A stretch of 64,000 bases of DNA, taken from Microcoleus sp. EPA2. Lineage in GTDB: Bacteria > Cyanobacteriota > Cyanobacteriia > Cyanobacteriales > Microcoleaceae. The notes below the pieces were generated by a model. The model saw only the letters and a list, made by a program, of their open reading frames with translations. It made no database searches and was not told the origin of the DNA. Position 1 is the stretch's first letter; every line of letters starts with the position of its first letter. The stretch is from assembly GCA_020882975.1 (NCBI GenBank), contig JAHRFD010000010.1, positions 115,080-179,079 on the forward strand, written 5' to 3'. The translations under genes were made by a program, and so were the position numbers. Shown here in pieces: positions 46,382 through 53,609 of this stretch.

Positions 46382-46765
46382 ATGCAATCATTAAAACAAC
46401 TTGCTAGAAAATTCAAAAAAGAAACTTACGCTATTTATTTAGCCAGTATTGACCCCAGAGTGCCTTGGTATGCGAGAATGTTAGCGGGTGTTACGGTTGC
46501 CTATGCCTTCAGCCCGATCGACTTAATTCCCGATTTCATACCAATTTTGGGCTATTTAGACGATTTAATCATTGTCCCTTTGGGGATTTGGCTAGTAATC
46601 AAAATGATTCCGCCACAGGTTTTAGCCGAGTGTCGAGAACAAGCCGCCACACAAATCAAGCGAGGGACACCCACAAATCAAGTCGCTGCTGTCGTAATTG
46701 TCGCCATCTGGATTGGATTCGGAATATTAGCTGCAATTTGCCTCAAACAAATATTTAAACGTTAA
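46382..46765 (+). CDS. YkvA family (DUF1232) small membrane protein
   Basis: 127 residues. The family core [20 protein letters not shown], then [20 protein letters not shown], is unmistakable: Asp residues lie within the hydrophobic helix pair. A further TM helix is at about 104-122. The membrane role is unknown. The region upstream is an STRR array, leaving little room for a promoter. pcrA follows 84 bases downstream on the same strand. Confidence 0.88.
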   Translation: MQSLKQLARKFKKETYAIYLASIDPRVPWYARMLAGVTVAYAFSPIDLIPDFIPILGYLDDLIIVPLGIWLVIKMIPPQVLAECREQAATQIKRGTPTNQVAAVVIVAIWIGFGILAAICLKQIFKR

Positions 46766-46812
46766 AAAAATAGGATATTCTGAAGCACTAAAACGATTAC
46801 TTTAGGTGTATT

Positions 46813-46849
46813 TTCCTTCTTCCTTCTTCCTTCTTCCTTCTTCCTTCTT
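46813..46849. repeat. STRR array TTCCTTC abutting the pcrA start codon
   Basis: Five TTCCTTC heptamers run right up to the ATG at 46850, so the leader has no Shine-Dalgarno sequence. Confidence 0.85.
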
Positions 46850-49219
46850 ATGACTCAAACTACCGACTTTCTGAACACTCTCAACTCATCTCAACGTCAA
46901 GCAGTCGTGCACTATAACGGGCCAATGTTAGTAGTAGCCGGGGCCGGTTCTGGCAAAACGCGGGCGCTGACTTACCGAGTTGCTAATTTAATTCGCACCA
47001 ATCGAGTCAATCCTGAAAATATTCTGGCGGTGACATTTACCAATAAAGCAGCCAGAGAGATGAAAGAAAGAATTGAGAAACTGCTAGCCACTCAACAAGC
47101 TGAAGCTGAATATGGCTTACCTTTGGAAGAGTTAGCACCCGATGTGCAAACTAGATTGCGATCGCAAATTTATCGTAACATTACCAAACACATTTGGATG
47201 GGAACTTTCCACTCTCTGTGCGGCCGGATTCTTCGCTATGACATTGAAAAATATCAAGACGAAAAAGGCAGACAATGGAAACGCAATTTTTCAATTTTTG
47301 ACGAATCTGATGCTCAAAGTCTGGTCAAACAAATTGTCACCAAAACTCTCAACCTCGATGACAAGAAATTTGACCCTCGCAAAGTACGATACGCGATTAG
47401 CAACGCTAAAAACAAAGGTTGGTCCCCCCAAGAATACCAGTTAGCAGAACCGGATTATAGAGGTCGCGTAATTGCTGATGTTTACACTCGTTACCAAGAT
47501 GCTTTAGCAGCCAATAATGCTTTAGATTTTGACGATTTAATCCTAGTCCCTGTGCAACTTTTGCGCCAAAATGAGCAAGTATTAAATTATTGGCATCAAA
47601 AGTTTTGTCATATTTTAGTTGATGAATACCAAGATACTAACCGGACTCAATCTGATTTAATTCGGCTTTTGGTGACAAATAATGCCGACCCGAAAAACTT
47701 CGATAAATGGCAAAATCGCTCTATTTTTATAGTCGGTGATGTCGATCAATCAATCTACAGTTTTCGCATGGCAGATTATACCATATTGCTGGAATTTCAA
47801 GAAGATTTTGGGGATGGTTTGTCTGATGCAAAAACTAAGACTATGGTAAAATTAGAAGAGAATTATCGATCGCGCTCGAATATCCTAGAAGTGGCAAACC
47901 ACTTAATTCAAAACAATACCGAACGCATCGACAAAGTTCTGCGGGCCACTCGCGAACCAGGAGCACCGATTACGATTTGGCGCGCTGACAATGAAATAGA
48001 TGAAGCAGAATTTGTGGCTGGTCAAATTCAAACCTTGAAGCGTCAGAATTCGGAGTTTGAACAAGGGAGTAATTTTGCGATTCTGTACCGCACTAACGCT
48101 CAATCTCGCTCCTTTGAAGAAGCCTTAATGCGTTTAGATATTCCCTACAATATTGTCGGCGGTTTGAAGTTTTACGATCGCAAGGAAATCAAAGACATCC
48201 TAGCATACCTGCGAACCCTTGCCAATCCTGACGACAGCGTGAGCCTCAAACGCATCATTAATACTCCCCGGCGCGGTATTGGCGATACTACATTTGGGAA
48301 AATCGAAGATGCTGCAACTCAATTGGGTATTCCGCTGTGGGAAATCCTCAAGAATGAGTCTGATGTGAATACCATCGCAGGGCGATCGGCAAAAGCTATG
48401 ATTAAGTTTGCCACAATGATTTCCCATTGGCAATCGCAAGTTGAAACCCTGCCTGCTTCGCAAATTGTTCAAGGAATTATCGAAGATTCTGGTTATATTC
48501 AAGACCTCAAAAATCAAGGAACCGAAGAAGCCGAAAATCGCATCGAAAACGTCCAAGAATTGTACAACGCAGTGCTGCAATTTGAAGAACAAAACGAAGA
48601 AGCCAGCCTCACAGCATTTTTGTCAAAAGTATCCTTAGCTTCAGATTTAGACGACTTACAAGAAGAAGATTCCCGCGTGTCGCTGATGACGCTACACTCT
48701 GCCAAAGGGTTAGAATTTCCCGTAGTATTTCTAGTCGGAATGGAACAAGGTTTATTTCCCAATTTCCGCAGTTTAGATGATCCCAGAGCCATAGAAGAAG
48801 AACGGCGTTTGTGTTATGTTGGGATCACTCGCGCTCGCGAACTACTCTTTTTAACTCACACTCGCGAACGTCGCCTGTGGGGAGGTTTCCGGGAACATTG
48901 TACTCCTTCGCTATTTTTAGGGGAATTGCCACGAGAGTTTATCGCTGGAAGTGCGGGGAAAACTAAGGCTGGAAAAACTGCTGCTTCCCCTGGTAAAACC
49001 AATAGTTCAGCATCGAATTCCCGGCGTTCTCAACAGAGTAAAAATTTACAATTGGTAGATTGGAAAGCGGGGGATCGAGTTGTTCATCCTGCTTTTGGGC
49101 TGGGAGAAATTACTCATGTTTTGGGGGATGGAGAGAAGGTTAATTTGGCTATTAAGTTTTCGGGTTTGGGTCGAAAAATTATCGATCCCAGGAGTGCTAA
49201 GTTGCAGCGGTTGGATTAG
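46850..49219 (+). CDS. pcrA: UvrD/PcrA-type DNA helicase
   Basis: 789 residues, superfamily 1A. Walker A is VAGAGSGKTRAL (about 31-38), motif Ia VTFTNKAAREMKERI, Walker B with ILVDEYQDTNRTQ, motif III GDVDQSIYSFRMAD, motif IV LEENYRSR, motif V VSLMTLHSAKGLEFPVVF and motif VI CYVGITRAREL. The C-terminal KAGDRVVHPAFGLGEIT is the PcrA-type RNA-polymerase-binding Tudor-like end. It unwinds DNA in repair and replication. The immediate 5' leader is a pyrimidine heptamer array, and the 3' end was locally duplicated. Confidence 0.95.
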   Translation: MTQTTDFLNTLNSSQRQAVVHYNGPMLVVAGAGSGKTRALTYRVANLIRTNRVNPENILAVTFTNKAAREMKERIEKLLATQQAEAEYGLPLEELAPDVQTRLRSQIYRNITKHIWMGTFHSLCGRILRYDIEKYQDEKGRQWKRNFSIFDESDAQSLVKQIVTKTLNLDDKKFDPRKVRYAISNAKNKGWSPQEYQLAEPDYRGRVIADVYTRYQDALAANNALDFDDLILVPVQLLRQNEQVLNYWHQKFCHILVDEYQDTNRTQSDLIRLLVTNNADPKNFDKWQNRSIFIVGDVDQSIYSFRMADYTILLEFQEDFGDGLSDAKTKTMVKLEENYRSRSNILEVANHLIQNNTERIDKVLRATREPGAPITIWRADNEIDEAEFVAGQIQTLKRQNSEFEQGSNFAILYRTNAQSRSFEEALMRLDIPYNIVGGLKFYDRKEIKDILAYLRTLANPDDSVSLKRIINTPRRGIGDTTFGKIEDAATQLGIPLWEILKNESDVNTIAGRSAKAMIKFATMISHWQSQVETLPASQIVQGIIEDSGYIQDLKNQGTEEAENRIENVQELYNAVLQFEEQNEEASLTAFLSKVSLASDLDDLQEEDSRVSLMTLHSAKGLEFPVVFLVGMEQGLFPNFRSLDDPRAIEEERRLCYVGITRARELLFLTHTRERRLWGGFREHCTPSLFLGELPREFIAGSAGKTKAGKTAASPGKTNSSASNSRRSQQSKNLQLVDWKAGDRVVHPAFGLGEITHVLGDGEKVNLAIKFSGLGRKIIDPRSAKLQRLD

Positions 49220-49425
49220 TTTTTGAGGATTTTTTTAACCACAGAGAGCGCAGAGGGCGCAGAGAGTTGAATAATTATGATGGAGATTTTTTCAGGGTGA
49301 AAAAATTAAGCGGTTGGATTAGTTTTTGAGGATTTTTTTTTTACCACAGAGGGCGCAGAGGGCGCAGAGGAAGAGGAGTGAGTTGAATCATTCTGATTGA
49401 GATTTTTTCAGGGTGACAAAATTAA
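49207..49425. repeat. 103-bp tandem duplication at the pcrA 3' end
   Basis: Copy 1 (49207-49309) starts GCGGTTGGATTAGTTTTTGA, inside the last codons of pcrA. Copy 2 starts with the same bases at 49310 and has diverged. Each contains an ACCACAGAG...GCGCAGAG block. Confidence 0.8.
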
Positions 49426-49971
49426 TTGCCATTCTCCGGCTTTGGTGTTCCAAGCGGGGGAGGCTGTTTCTCCGGCGACGTAGGGCCCCCAGTAGCGACG
49501 AGAGCCATCTTGAGCGAAGACAACCAGAATGTCTCCTTGTTTGATTTTGAGTTTTCCTTCGGGAAGCGAGAGCATCAGTCCTTTGCCGCCACCTTCTCCT
49601 GGTGCAAAGTCCCAGTGAGCGGGTTTGTTGTAGGATTTTTCGGCTTCTCCCTTGGCCAACAGGGCCACTCGCACGGGGTGTTCGCTACGGTTACTGACGC
49701 GCAAAGTGCCGATGGCTTCTACGTTTGCAGGTATTGATGAGGCATTGCTGATTTCTTCTGGTGGGTTCGGGGTTGATGTGGGCTTGGGTTTGGGTGGAGT
49801 TACTATTTCTGGGGTGGCGGTGGTGCCTGGAGGGAGTACGGTGGCTGTCGGTGGTAAATTGTTTGGTAGGGTGGAGCTGTGGGAGATGGTGATTTCAAAA
49901 CGTCTTAAGAAGAATGCTGCCATCAGGACGATCGACAATCCAGTTACTATCTGGTAAATTTTAATTTTCAT
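49408..49971 (-). CDS. Hypothetical membrane-anchored protein with Pro/Thr-rich linker
   Basis: 187 residues. A TM or signal anchor lies at about 7-22 (VTGLSIVLMAAFFL). A Pro/Thr-rich stretch follows (about 36-78; TATPEIVTPPKPKPTSTPNP). Residues about 85-187 form a beta-rich domain: GTLRVSNRSEHPVRVALLAK, HWDFAPGEGGGKG, GDILVVFAQDGSRRYWGPYV and a final WNTKAGEWQLIL. The layout is like small periplasmic domains. I do not recognise a named family. It is convergent with pcrA, beyond the duplicated repeats. Confidence 0.65.
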   Translation of the reverse strand: MKIKIYQIVTGLSIVLMAAFFLRRFEITISHSSTLPNNLPPTATVLPPGTTATPEIVTPPKPKPTSTPNPPEEISNASSIPANVEAIGTLRVSNRSEHPVRVALLAKGEAEKSYNKPAHWDFAPGEGGGKGLMLSLPEGKLKIKQGDILVVFAQDGSRRYWGPYVAGETASPAWNTKAGEWQLILSP

Positions 49972-50019
49972 ACAGTTTAGGATTTAAAAATAGGTGGCAC
50001 ATAGTAATTACTGTTTTTT

Positions 50020-50352
50020 ATGCAGAATACCCGAATAAATAGATTTATTGATGTTCTCACTCAGCAATTCGGACGCTGGGTGAGTAATCCTTGGCGACGG
50101 ATTTCGCTGTTTATGATTACTCTGCTATTCGGAAATTTTTTGGGAACAGCTATTTCTACAATTGCGGGACAATCTGCTAATTGGGATATTGTCGCTGCTG
50201 CTTGGTTGATTTTTTTGACTGAATTGGTTAACCGATTTGTTTATAGTGGCAATCAGCCTGCGGTGCTTTCTCTGTGGGTGGATTTGCTCAATGCTCTGAA
50301 AATTGGTGTGATTTACAATTTATTTGTGGAAGCTTTCAAGCTCGGTTCTTGA
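50020..50352 (+). CDS. ycf20: Ycf20-family (DUF565) membrane protein
   Basis: 110 residues. The signature is RWVSNPWRRISLFMITLLFG then NFLGTAISTIAGQSANWDIV, together with FLTELVNRFVY and the closing LNALKIGVIYNLFVEAFKLG. Ycf20 occurs in cyanobacteria and plastids; plant homologues have been linked to non-photochemical quenching, but the biochemical role is unknown. Two or three TM helices suggest a thylakoid or plasma-membrane location. A nested pair of B-family elements begins 35 bases downstream. Confidence 0.88.
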   Translation: MQNTRINRFIDVLTQQFGRWVSNPWRRISLFMITLLFGNFLGTAISTIAGQSANWDIVAAAWLIFLTELVNRFVYSGNQPAVLSLWVDLLNALKIGVIYNLFVEAFKLGS

Positions 50353-50386
50353 GAAGGAATTAGTGACCCCCTACCCACCCTAGCCC

Positions 50387-50688
50387 CAGGGCTGTTTCAT
50401 TCTCACCAAAAAAAGGGTTTTGTAGGGGTAGCGCCAAGAGTGCCTACCCCTGCCACCAACGATCCAATGCGCGTTTGGGGCTGACCGGGCCGGCACCCAG
50501 GGCTGTTTCATTCTCAGATAAATCATCGTTTTGTAGGGGTAGTGCCCCCGTGCCTACCCTCTTCGTCCACGATTTTGTATGTGTTTGGTGAGATTGGGGC
50601 GGGCACTCTTGGCACCGCCCCTACAGAGAATGAAACAGCCCTGGGCCGGCACCGGGGCACGGCCCCTACAGAGAATGAAACCGCCCTG
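50387..50688. mobile_element. B-family MITE, outer (older) copy
   Basis: The left end is CAGGGCTGTTTCATTCTC, the right end GAGAATGAAACCGCCCTG (one mismatch). The flanking 10 bases ACCCTAGCCC occur at 50377-50386 and again at 50689-50698, a perfect target duplication. It would be about 146 bp without the inner copy and its extra 10 bases. Confidence 0.9.
50498..50643. mobile_element. B-family MITE, inner (younger) copy
   Basis: 146 bp with perfect 18-bp terminal inverted repeats. GGCCGGCACC at 50488-50497 is repeated exactly at 50644-50653. It shares its internal sequence with the copy at 36365-36512 almost entirely, so both moved recently. Confidence 0.93.
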
Positions 50689-50849
50689 ACCCTAGCCCCC
50701 CCAAGAGGGGATGGGGGAAATTTAGGAATAAGGAAGAAGCACAACAAAATAATATCGATGGTTTTAGGAATTAAAAACTTCCTAATTACCGACAAGGTTC
50801 AAATATCATTTTTGAGTTAAAAAGCTGTGAGTTTTGAGAATAGGTTGCT

Positions 50850-51938
50850 ATGACTTTAACGCTTGTGGAAATTTTAGAAGGATGGAGAGCTGGAAATTGC
50901 CCGATCCAACGTGATTTCGAGCAGTTAGGCCTGTGGGAACTTGCTGATGATTGGCGATCGCCTGCTTTTGGCATTACTCCCGAAAATGCGGCTGAGGTTG
51001 TTCGCCACAAAGCCGATTTATTCTTTTCTGTTATTAACTTATTACATACTTTTCCCGCAAAGTCAACTAATTTTCTCGAAAATTTGTGGGTTCTTTGGCT
51101 GCCGTTGGCTATGAAATTGTCGTCTGAAACACAAAGTTTAAAACGCCCTTTAATTCAAGGGATTTTGGGAGGGCAAGGAACGGGCAAAACCACTTTATCT
51201 GAGGTTTTACGGCTGATTTTAGCGAAATTGGGCTATTCTACTGTCAGTCTTTCTTTGGATGATCTTTACAAGACTTATGCCGATCGCCTCAAACTCCAAC
51301 AAGAGGACCCACGGTTAATTTGGCGGGGACCACCTGGAACTCACGATATTGAATTGGGCATTTCTGTTTTGGATCAGTTGCGTTCCAATCGGAAAGAAGA
51401 ATTAGCATCAGTTAAAAATATCAAACTACCCCGATTTGATAAGTCTGCTTGGGGGGGTGCAGGAGATAGAATGTCTCCTGAACATATTTCAGATGTGGAT
51501 ATTGTACTGTTTGAAGGCTGGTTTGTGGGTGTAGAGCCCGTGGATGAGCTACAATTGAATCAGTTTTTAGAGGGTGCGCCGTTTCCAATTTCCACAGAGG
51601 GCGATCGACAGTTTGCTCGTGATATGAATGCTAAATTATCGGATTATGTACCGCTGTGGAATCGCTTGGATCGATTGATAGTTTTGTATCCCCAAGATTA
51701 TCGTGTTTCTAAAATTTGGCGCAATCAAGCCGAACAGGAAATGATAGCGAGGGGGAAGTCGGGAATGACTGAATTGGAAATTAATCAGTTTGTGGAATAT
51801 TTTTGGAAAGCGCTGCATCCAGAGTTATTTATTAAGTCCATAGTTGCTAGTGGGGCGAGAGTGGATTTGGCAATTGAACTTAAGTGCGATCGGACTATTC
51901 AGAAGATTTATAGCTCGAAGTATAGAAGTTGTCAATAA
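50850..51938 (+). CDS. glyK: D-glycerate 3-kinase (cyanobacterial/plant GLYK type)
   Basis: 362 residues. The P-loop GILGGQGTGKTTLSEVLRL lies at about 108-126, followed by STVSLSLDDLYKTYADRLKL, WRGPPGTHD and FDKSAWGGAGDRM, which are hallmarks of the plant-type glycerate kinase of the uridine-kinase-like P-loop group. VDIVLFEGWFVGVEP follows. It regenerates 3-phosphoglycerate from glycerate, the last step of the photorespiratory cycle, in the cytoplasm. It is functionally connected to glcE/glcF in the same window but not adjacent. The start is ATG 50850. Confidence 0.93.
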   Translation: MTLTLVEILEGWRAGNCPIQRDFEQLGLWELADDWRSPAFGITPENAAEVVRHKADLFFSVINLLHTFPAKSTNFLENLWVLWLPLAMKLSSETQSLKRPLIQGILGGQGTGKTTLSEVLRLILAKLGYSTVSLSLDDLYKTYADRLKLQQEDPRLIWRGPPGTHDIELGISVLDQLRSNRKEELASVKNIKLPRFDKSAWGGAGDRMSPEHISDVDIVLFEGWFVGVEPVDELQLNQFLEGAPFPISTEGDRQFARDMNAKLSDYVPLWNRLDRLIVLYPQDYRVSKIWRNQAEQEMIARGKSGMTELEINQFVEYFWKALHPELFIKSIVASGARVDLAIELKCDRTIQKIYSSKYRSCQ

Positions 51939-51939
51939 T

Positions 51940-51997
51940 ATCATCTCTCTCTTCTATTCCTCTGCGCCCTCTGCGCTCTCTGTGGTAAAATCATCCA
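51940..51997. repeat. A-family fragment
   Basis: ATCATCTCTCTCTTCTATTC, then CTCTGCGCCCTCTGCGCTCT and CTGTGGTAAAATCAT, between the convergent glyK and kinase genes. Confidence 0.55.
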
Positions 51998-52027
51998 TAG
52001 ACAAACCTCAACCACATAACATCCAAT

Positions 52028-53359
52028 CTAAAACAGGTTGATTTTCCCCCTAGCTAATAATGCACTTCCATAAGCAGCATCAGTATGAACCGGAGTTAGC
52101 ACAGGAACTTTCAAATAACGCTTTCTGATCTCACTCCAAACCTGATTTTTTGCCCCACCACCAGCCGTATAAACCTTTGTCAAAGGAGTTGCACCAAACT
52201 CCTGCAATAATTCATATCCCCGCGCTTCAATCCGGGCTATACTTTCTAGCAAACCCTGCAAAAATTCCACAGCATCAGCAGGACGAGGTTCTAATCTAGG
52301 AAGCAAATTTGGGTCGTTATTGGGAAAACGATCGCCTTTTTTTAACAATGGATAATAATCCAGCAAACTAGGTCGATGGGGGTCAATTTGTTGGCTATAA
52401 TTATCCAATTCAGTATCAGTAAAAAAGTGGCGTAGCACAGCACCTCCGGTATTAGAAGCACCTCCCACTAACCACAAATCCCCCCCAGCCCCCCCTTGTG
52501 AAGGGGAAGTGAAACGATGACTATAAATTCCGTAGGTGGCATCATCTACACGGGTATAACTTAACAGTTTGAGGGCTAAAGTTGAACCGAGAGAAGTTAC
52601 TGCTTCCCCCGGAGAATTGACGCCGCTAGCTAAAAAGGCTGCTATGCTATCGGTAGTACCAGCACAAACTATACAGTCGCGGGGAAAGCCAAATCGATCG
52701 CCTATTTCTGCTGTCACAGGTCCGATCGCTGTTCCCGGTGCGACAACTTGGGGTAATCTAGGGGCGATGGACCCAGAAACACCCGCAATTCCCTCTGTCA
52801 GCCAATGGGGATAGCACAAATTGGCAACATCGTAACCCAATTTCAGAGCATTGTGATAGTCGCTAATTCCCAATCTTCCGTGTAGCAAAAAGGATAACCA
52901 ATCTGCTTGATGCAGAAAAAACCTTGGGGCTGTTTGCTTCTGTAGGGGCGGTGCCCCCGTGCCCGCCCCCTCTAACCACCACAGGAGTTTTGCCAGACTT
53001 GATGTAGCGTTTAATACCGTGTGATGGGCTGGTGCGATCGCCCGCAGTCGATCGACTACCGCCACACCGCGTCCATCATTGTATAAAATTGGCTCCTCTA
53101 CGGGTATACCTTTGGTATCACATAGCATCACAGTGGAGGAAGTGCCATCAATGGCGATGGATTTTATTTGAGTGCGAAGGGCTAAGGGAATTTGCTCAAT
53201 TACCGCCCAGAGTGCATTTTGCCAGCGTAATGTTAATTCTGATGCTGGGTCGTCTTGACTAAAATTATACTGTTTATCACAATGTATATTACCATGGGAG
53301 TCGATCGCCGTCGATCGCACTCCTGTTGTACCAAAATCTATGCCTAAGTAAAAATCCAT
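52028..53359 (-). CDS. FGGY-family pentulose kinase, SePSK-like (D-ribulose kinase)
   Basis: 443 residues. The N-terminal FGGY ATPase half starts MDFYLGIDFGTTGVRSTAID; the second half contains VCAGTTDSIAAFLASG, GEAVTSLGSTLALKLL, VGGASNTGGAVLRHFF and VYTAGGGAKNQVWSEIRKRY. It matches the short (about 430 residue) FGGY kinases of cyanobacteria and plants, whose S. elongatus member is a D-ribulose kinase. Two in-frame repeat insertions lengthen it, at residues about 130-145 (GAGTGAPPLQKQTA) and about 285-294 (SPSQGGAGG). Neither hits the visible catalytic motifs. Translation may be coupled to a 36-codon upstream ORF created by a duplicated 5' end. Confidence 0.85.
   Translation of the reverse strand: MDFYLGIDFGTTGVRSTAIDSHGNIHCDKQYNFSQDDPASELTLRWQNALWAVIEQIPLALRTQIKSIAIDGTSSTVMLCDTKGIPVEEPILYNDGRGVAVVDRLRAIAPAHHTVLNATSSLAKLLWWLEGAGTGAPPLQKQTAPRFFLHQADWLSFLLHGRLGISDYHNALKLGYDVANLCYPHWLTEGIAGVSGSIAPRLPQVVAPGTAIGPVTAEIGDRFGFPRDCIVCAGTTDSIAAFLASGVNSPGEAVTSLGSTLALKLLSYTRVDDATYGIYSHRFTSPSQGGAGGDLWLVGGASNTGGAVLRHFFTDTELDNYSQQIDPHRPSLLDYYPLLKKGDRFPNNDPNLLPRLEPRPADAVEFLQGLLESIARIEARGYELLQEFGATPLTKVYTAGGGAKNQVWSEIRKRYLKVPVLTPVHTDAAYGSALLARGKINLF
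52479..52507. repeat. C-family palindrome in frame inside the kinase gene
   Basis: TCCCCCCCAGCCCCCCCTTG then TGAAGGGGA matches the C palindrome. It is read on the reverse strand as SPSQGGAGGD. Confidence 0.75.
52924..52972. repeat. B-family half element in frame inside the kinase gene
   Basis: TTGGGGCTGTTTGCTTC and TGTAGGGGCGGTGCCCCCGT then GCCCGCCCCC match the left half of the B element, adding about 15 residues in a loop. Confidence 0.7.
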
Positions 53360-53542
53360 TAAGAATTATTTAACCACAGAGAGCGCAGAGACCGCAGAGA
53401 AAGAGAAAAGACAGATAATAGGGAAGTGAGGTATGTTGTACCAAAATCTATGCCTAAGTAAAAATCCATTAAGAATTATTTAACCACAGAGAGCGCAGAG
53501 ACCGCAGAGAAAGAGAAAAGACAGATAATAGGAAGTGAGGTA
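53324..53542. repeat. 110-bp tandem duplication at the kinase start
   Basis: Copy 1 (53324-53433) includes the first 12 codons and leader of the kinase. Copy 2 (53434-53542) repeats it with a single-base deletion in the GGG run. Both carry ACCACAGAGAGCGCAGAG, a fragment of the A family. Confidence 0.9.
53359..53469 (-). other. 36-codon upstream ORF with TAATG overlap to the kinase
   Basis: It starts with the duplicated first 12 codons of the kinase (MDFYLGIDFGTT), then runs out of frame through the repeat (YLTSLLSVFSLSLRSLRS) and stops at TAA, sharing its last A with the kinase ATG at 53359. Reinitiation or translational coupling is possible. Confidence 0.6.
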
Positions 53543-53609
53543 TGCGGATAATAAGCAATTATGAAGCATACCTCCTTTTCTTGATAATTCAAGTTTTAAC
53601 TTTTAATTT

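Larger units (their letters stand above)
50353..50849. other. Intergenic region with nested mobile elements
   Basis: C-family sequence (ACCCTAGCCCCC) is interrupted by an outer B element, which is itself interrupted by an inner B element. The remaining sequence to glyK has no recognisable gene. Confidence 0.8.
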
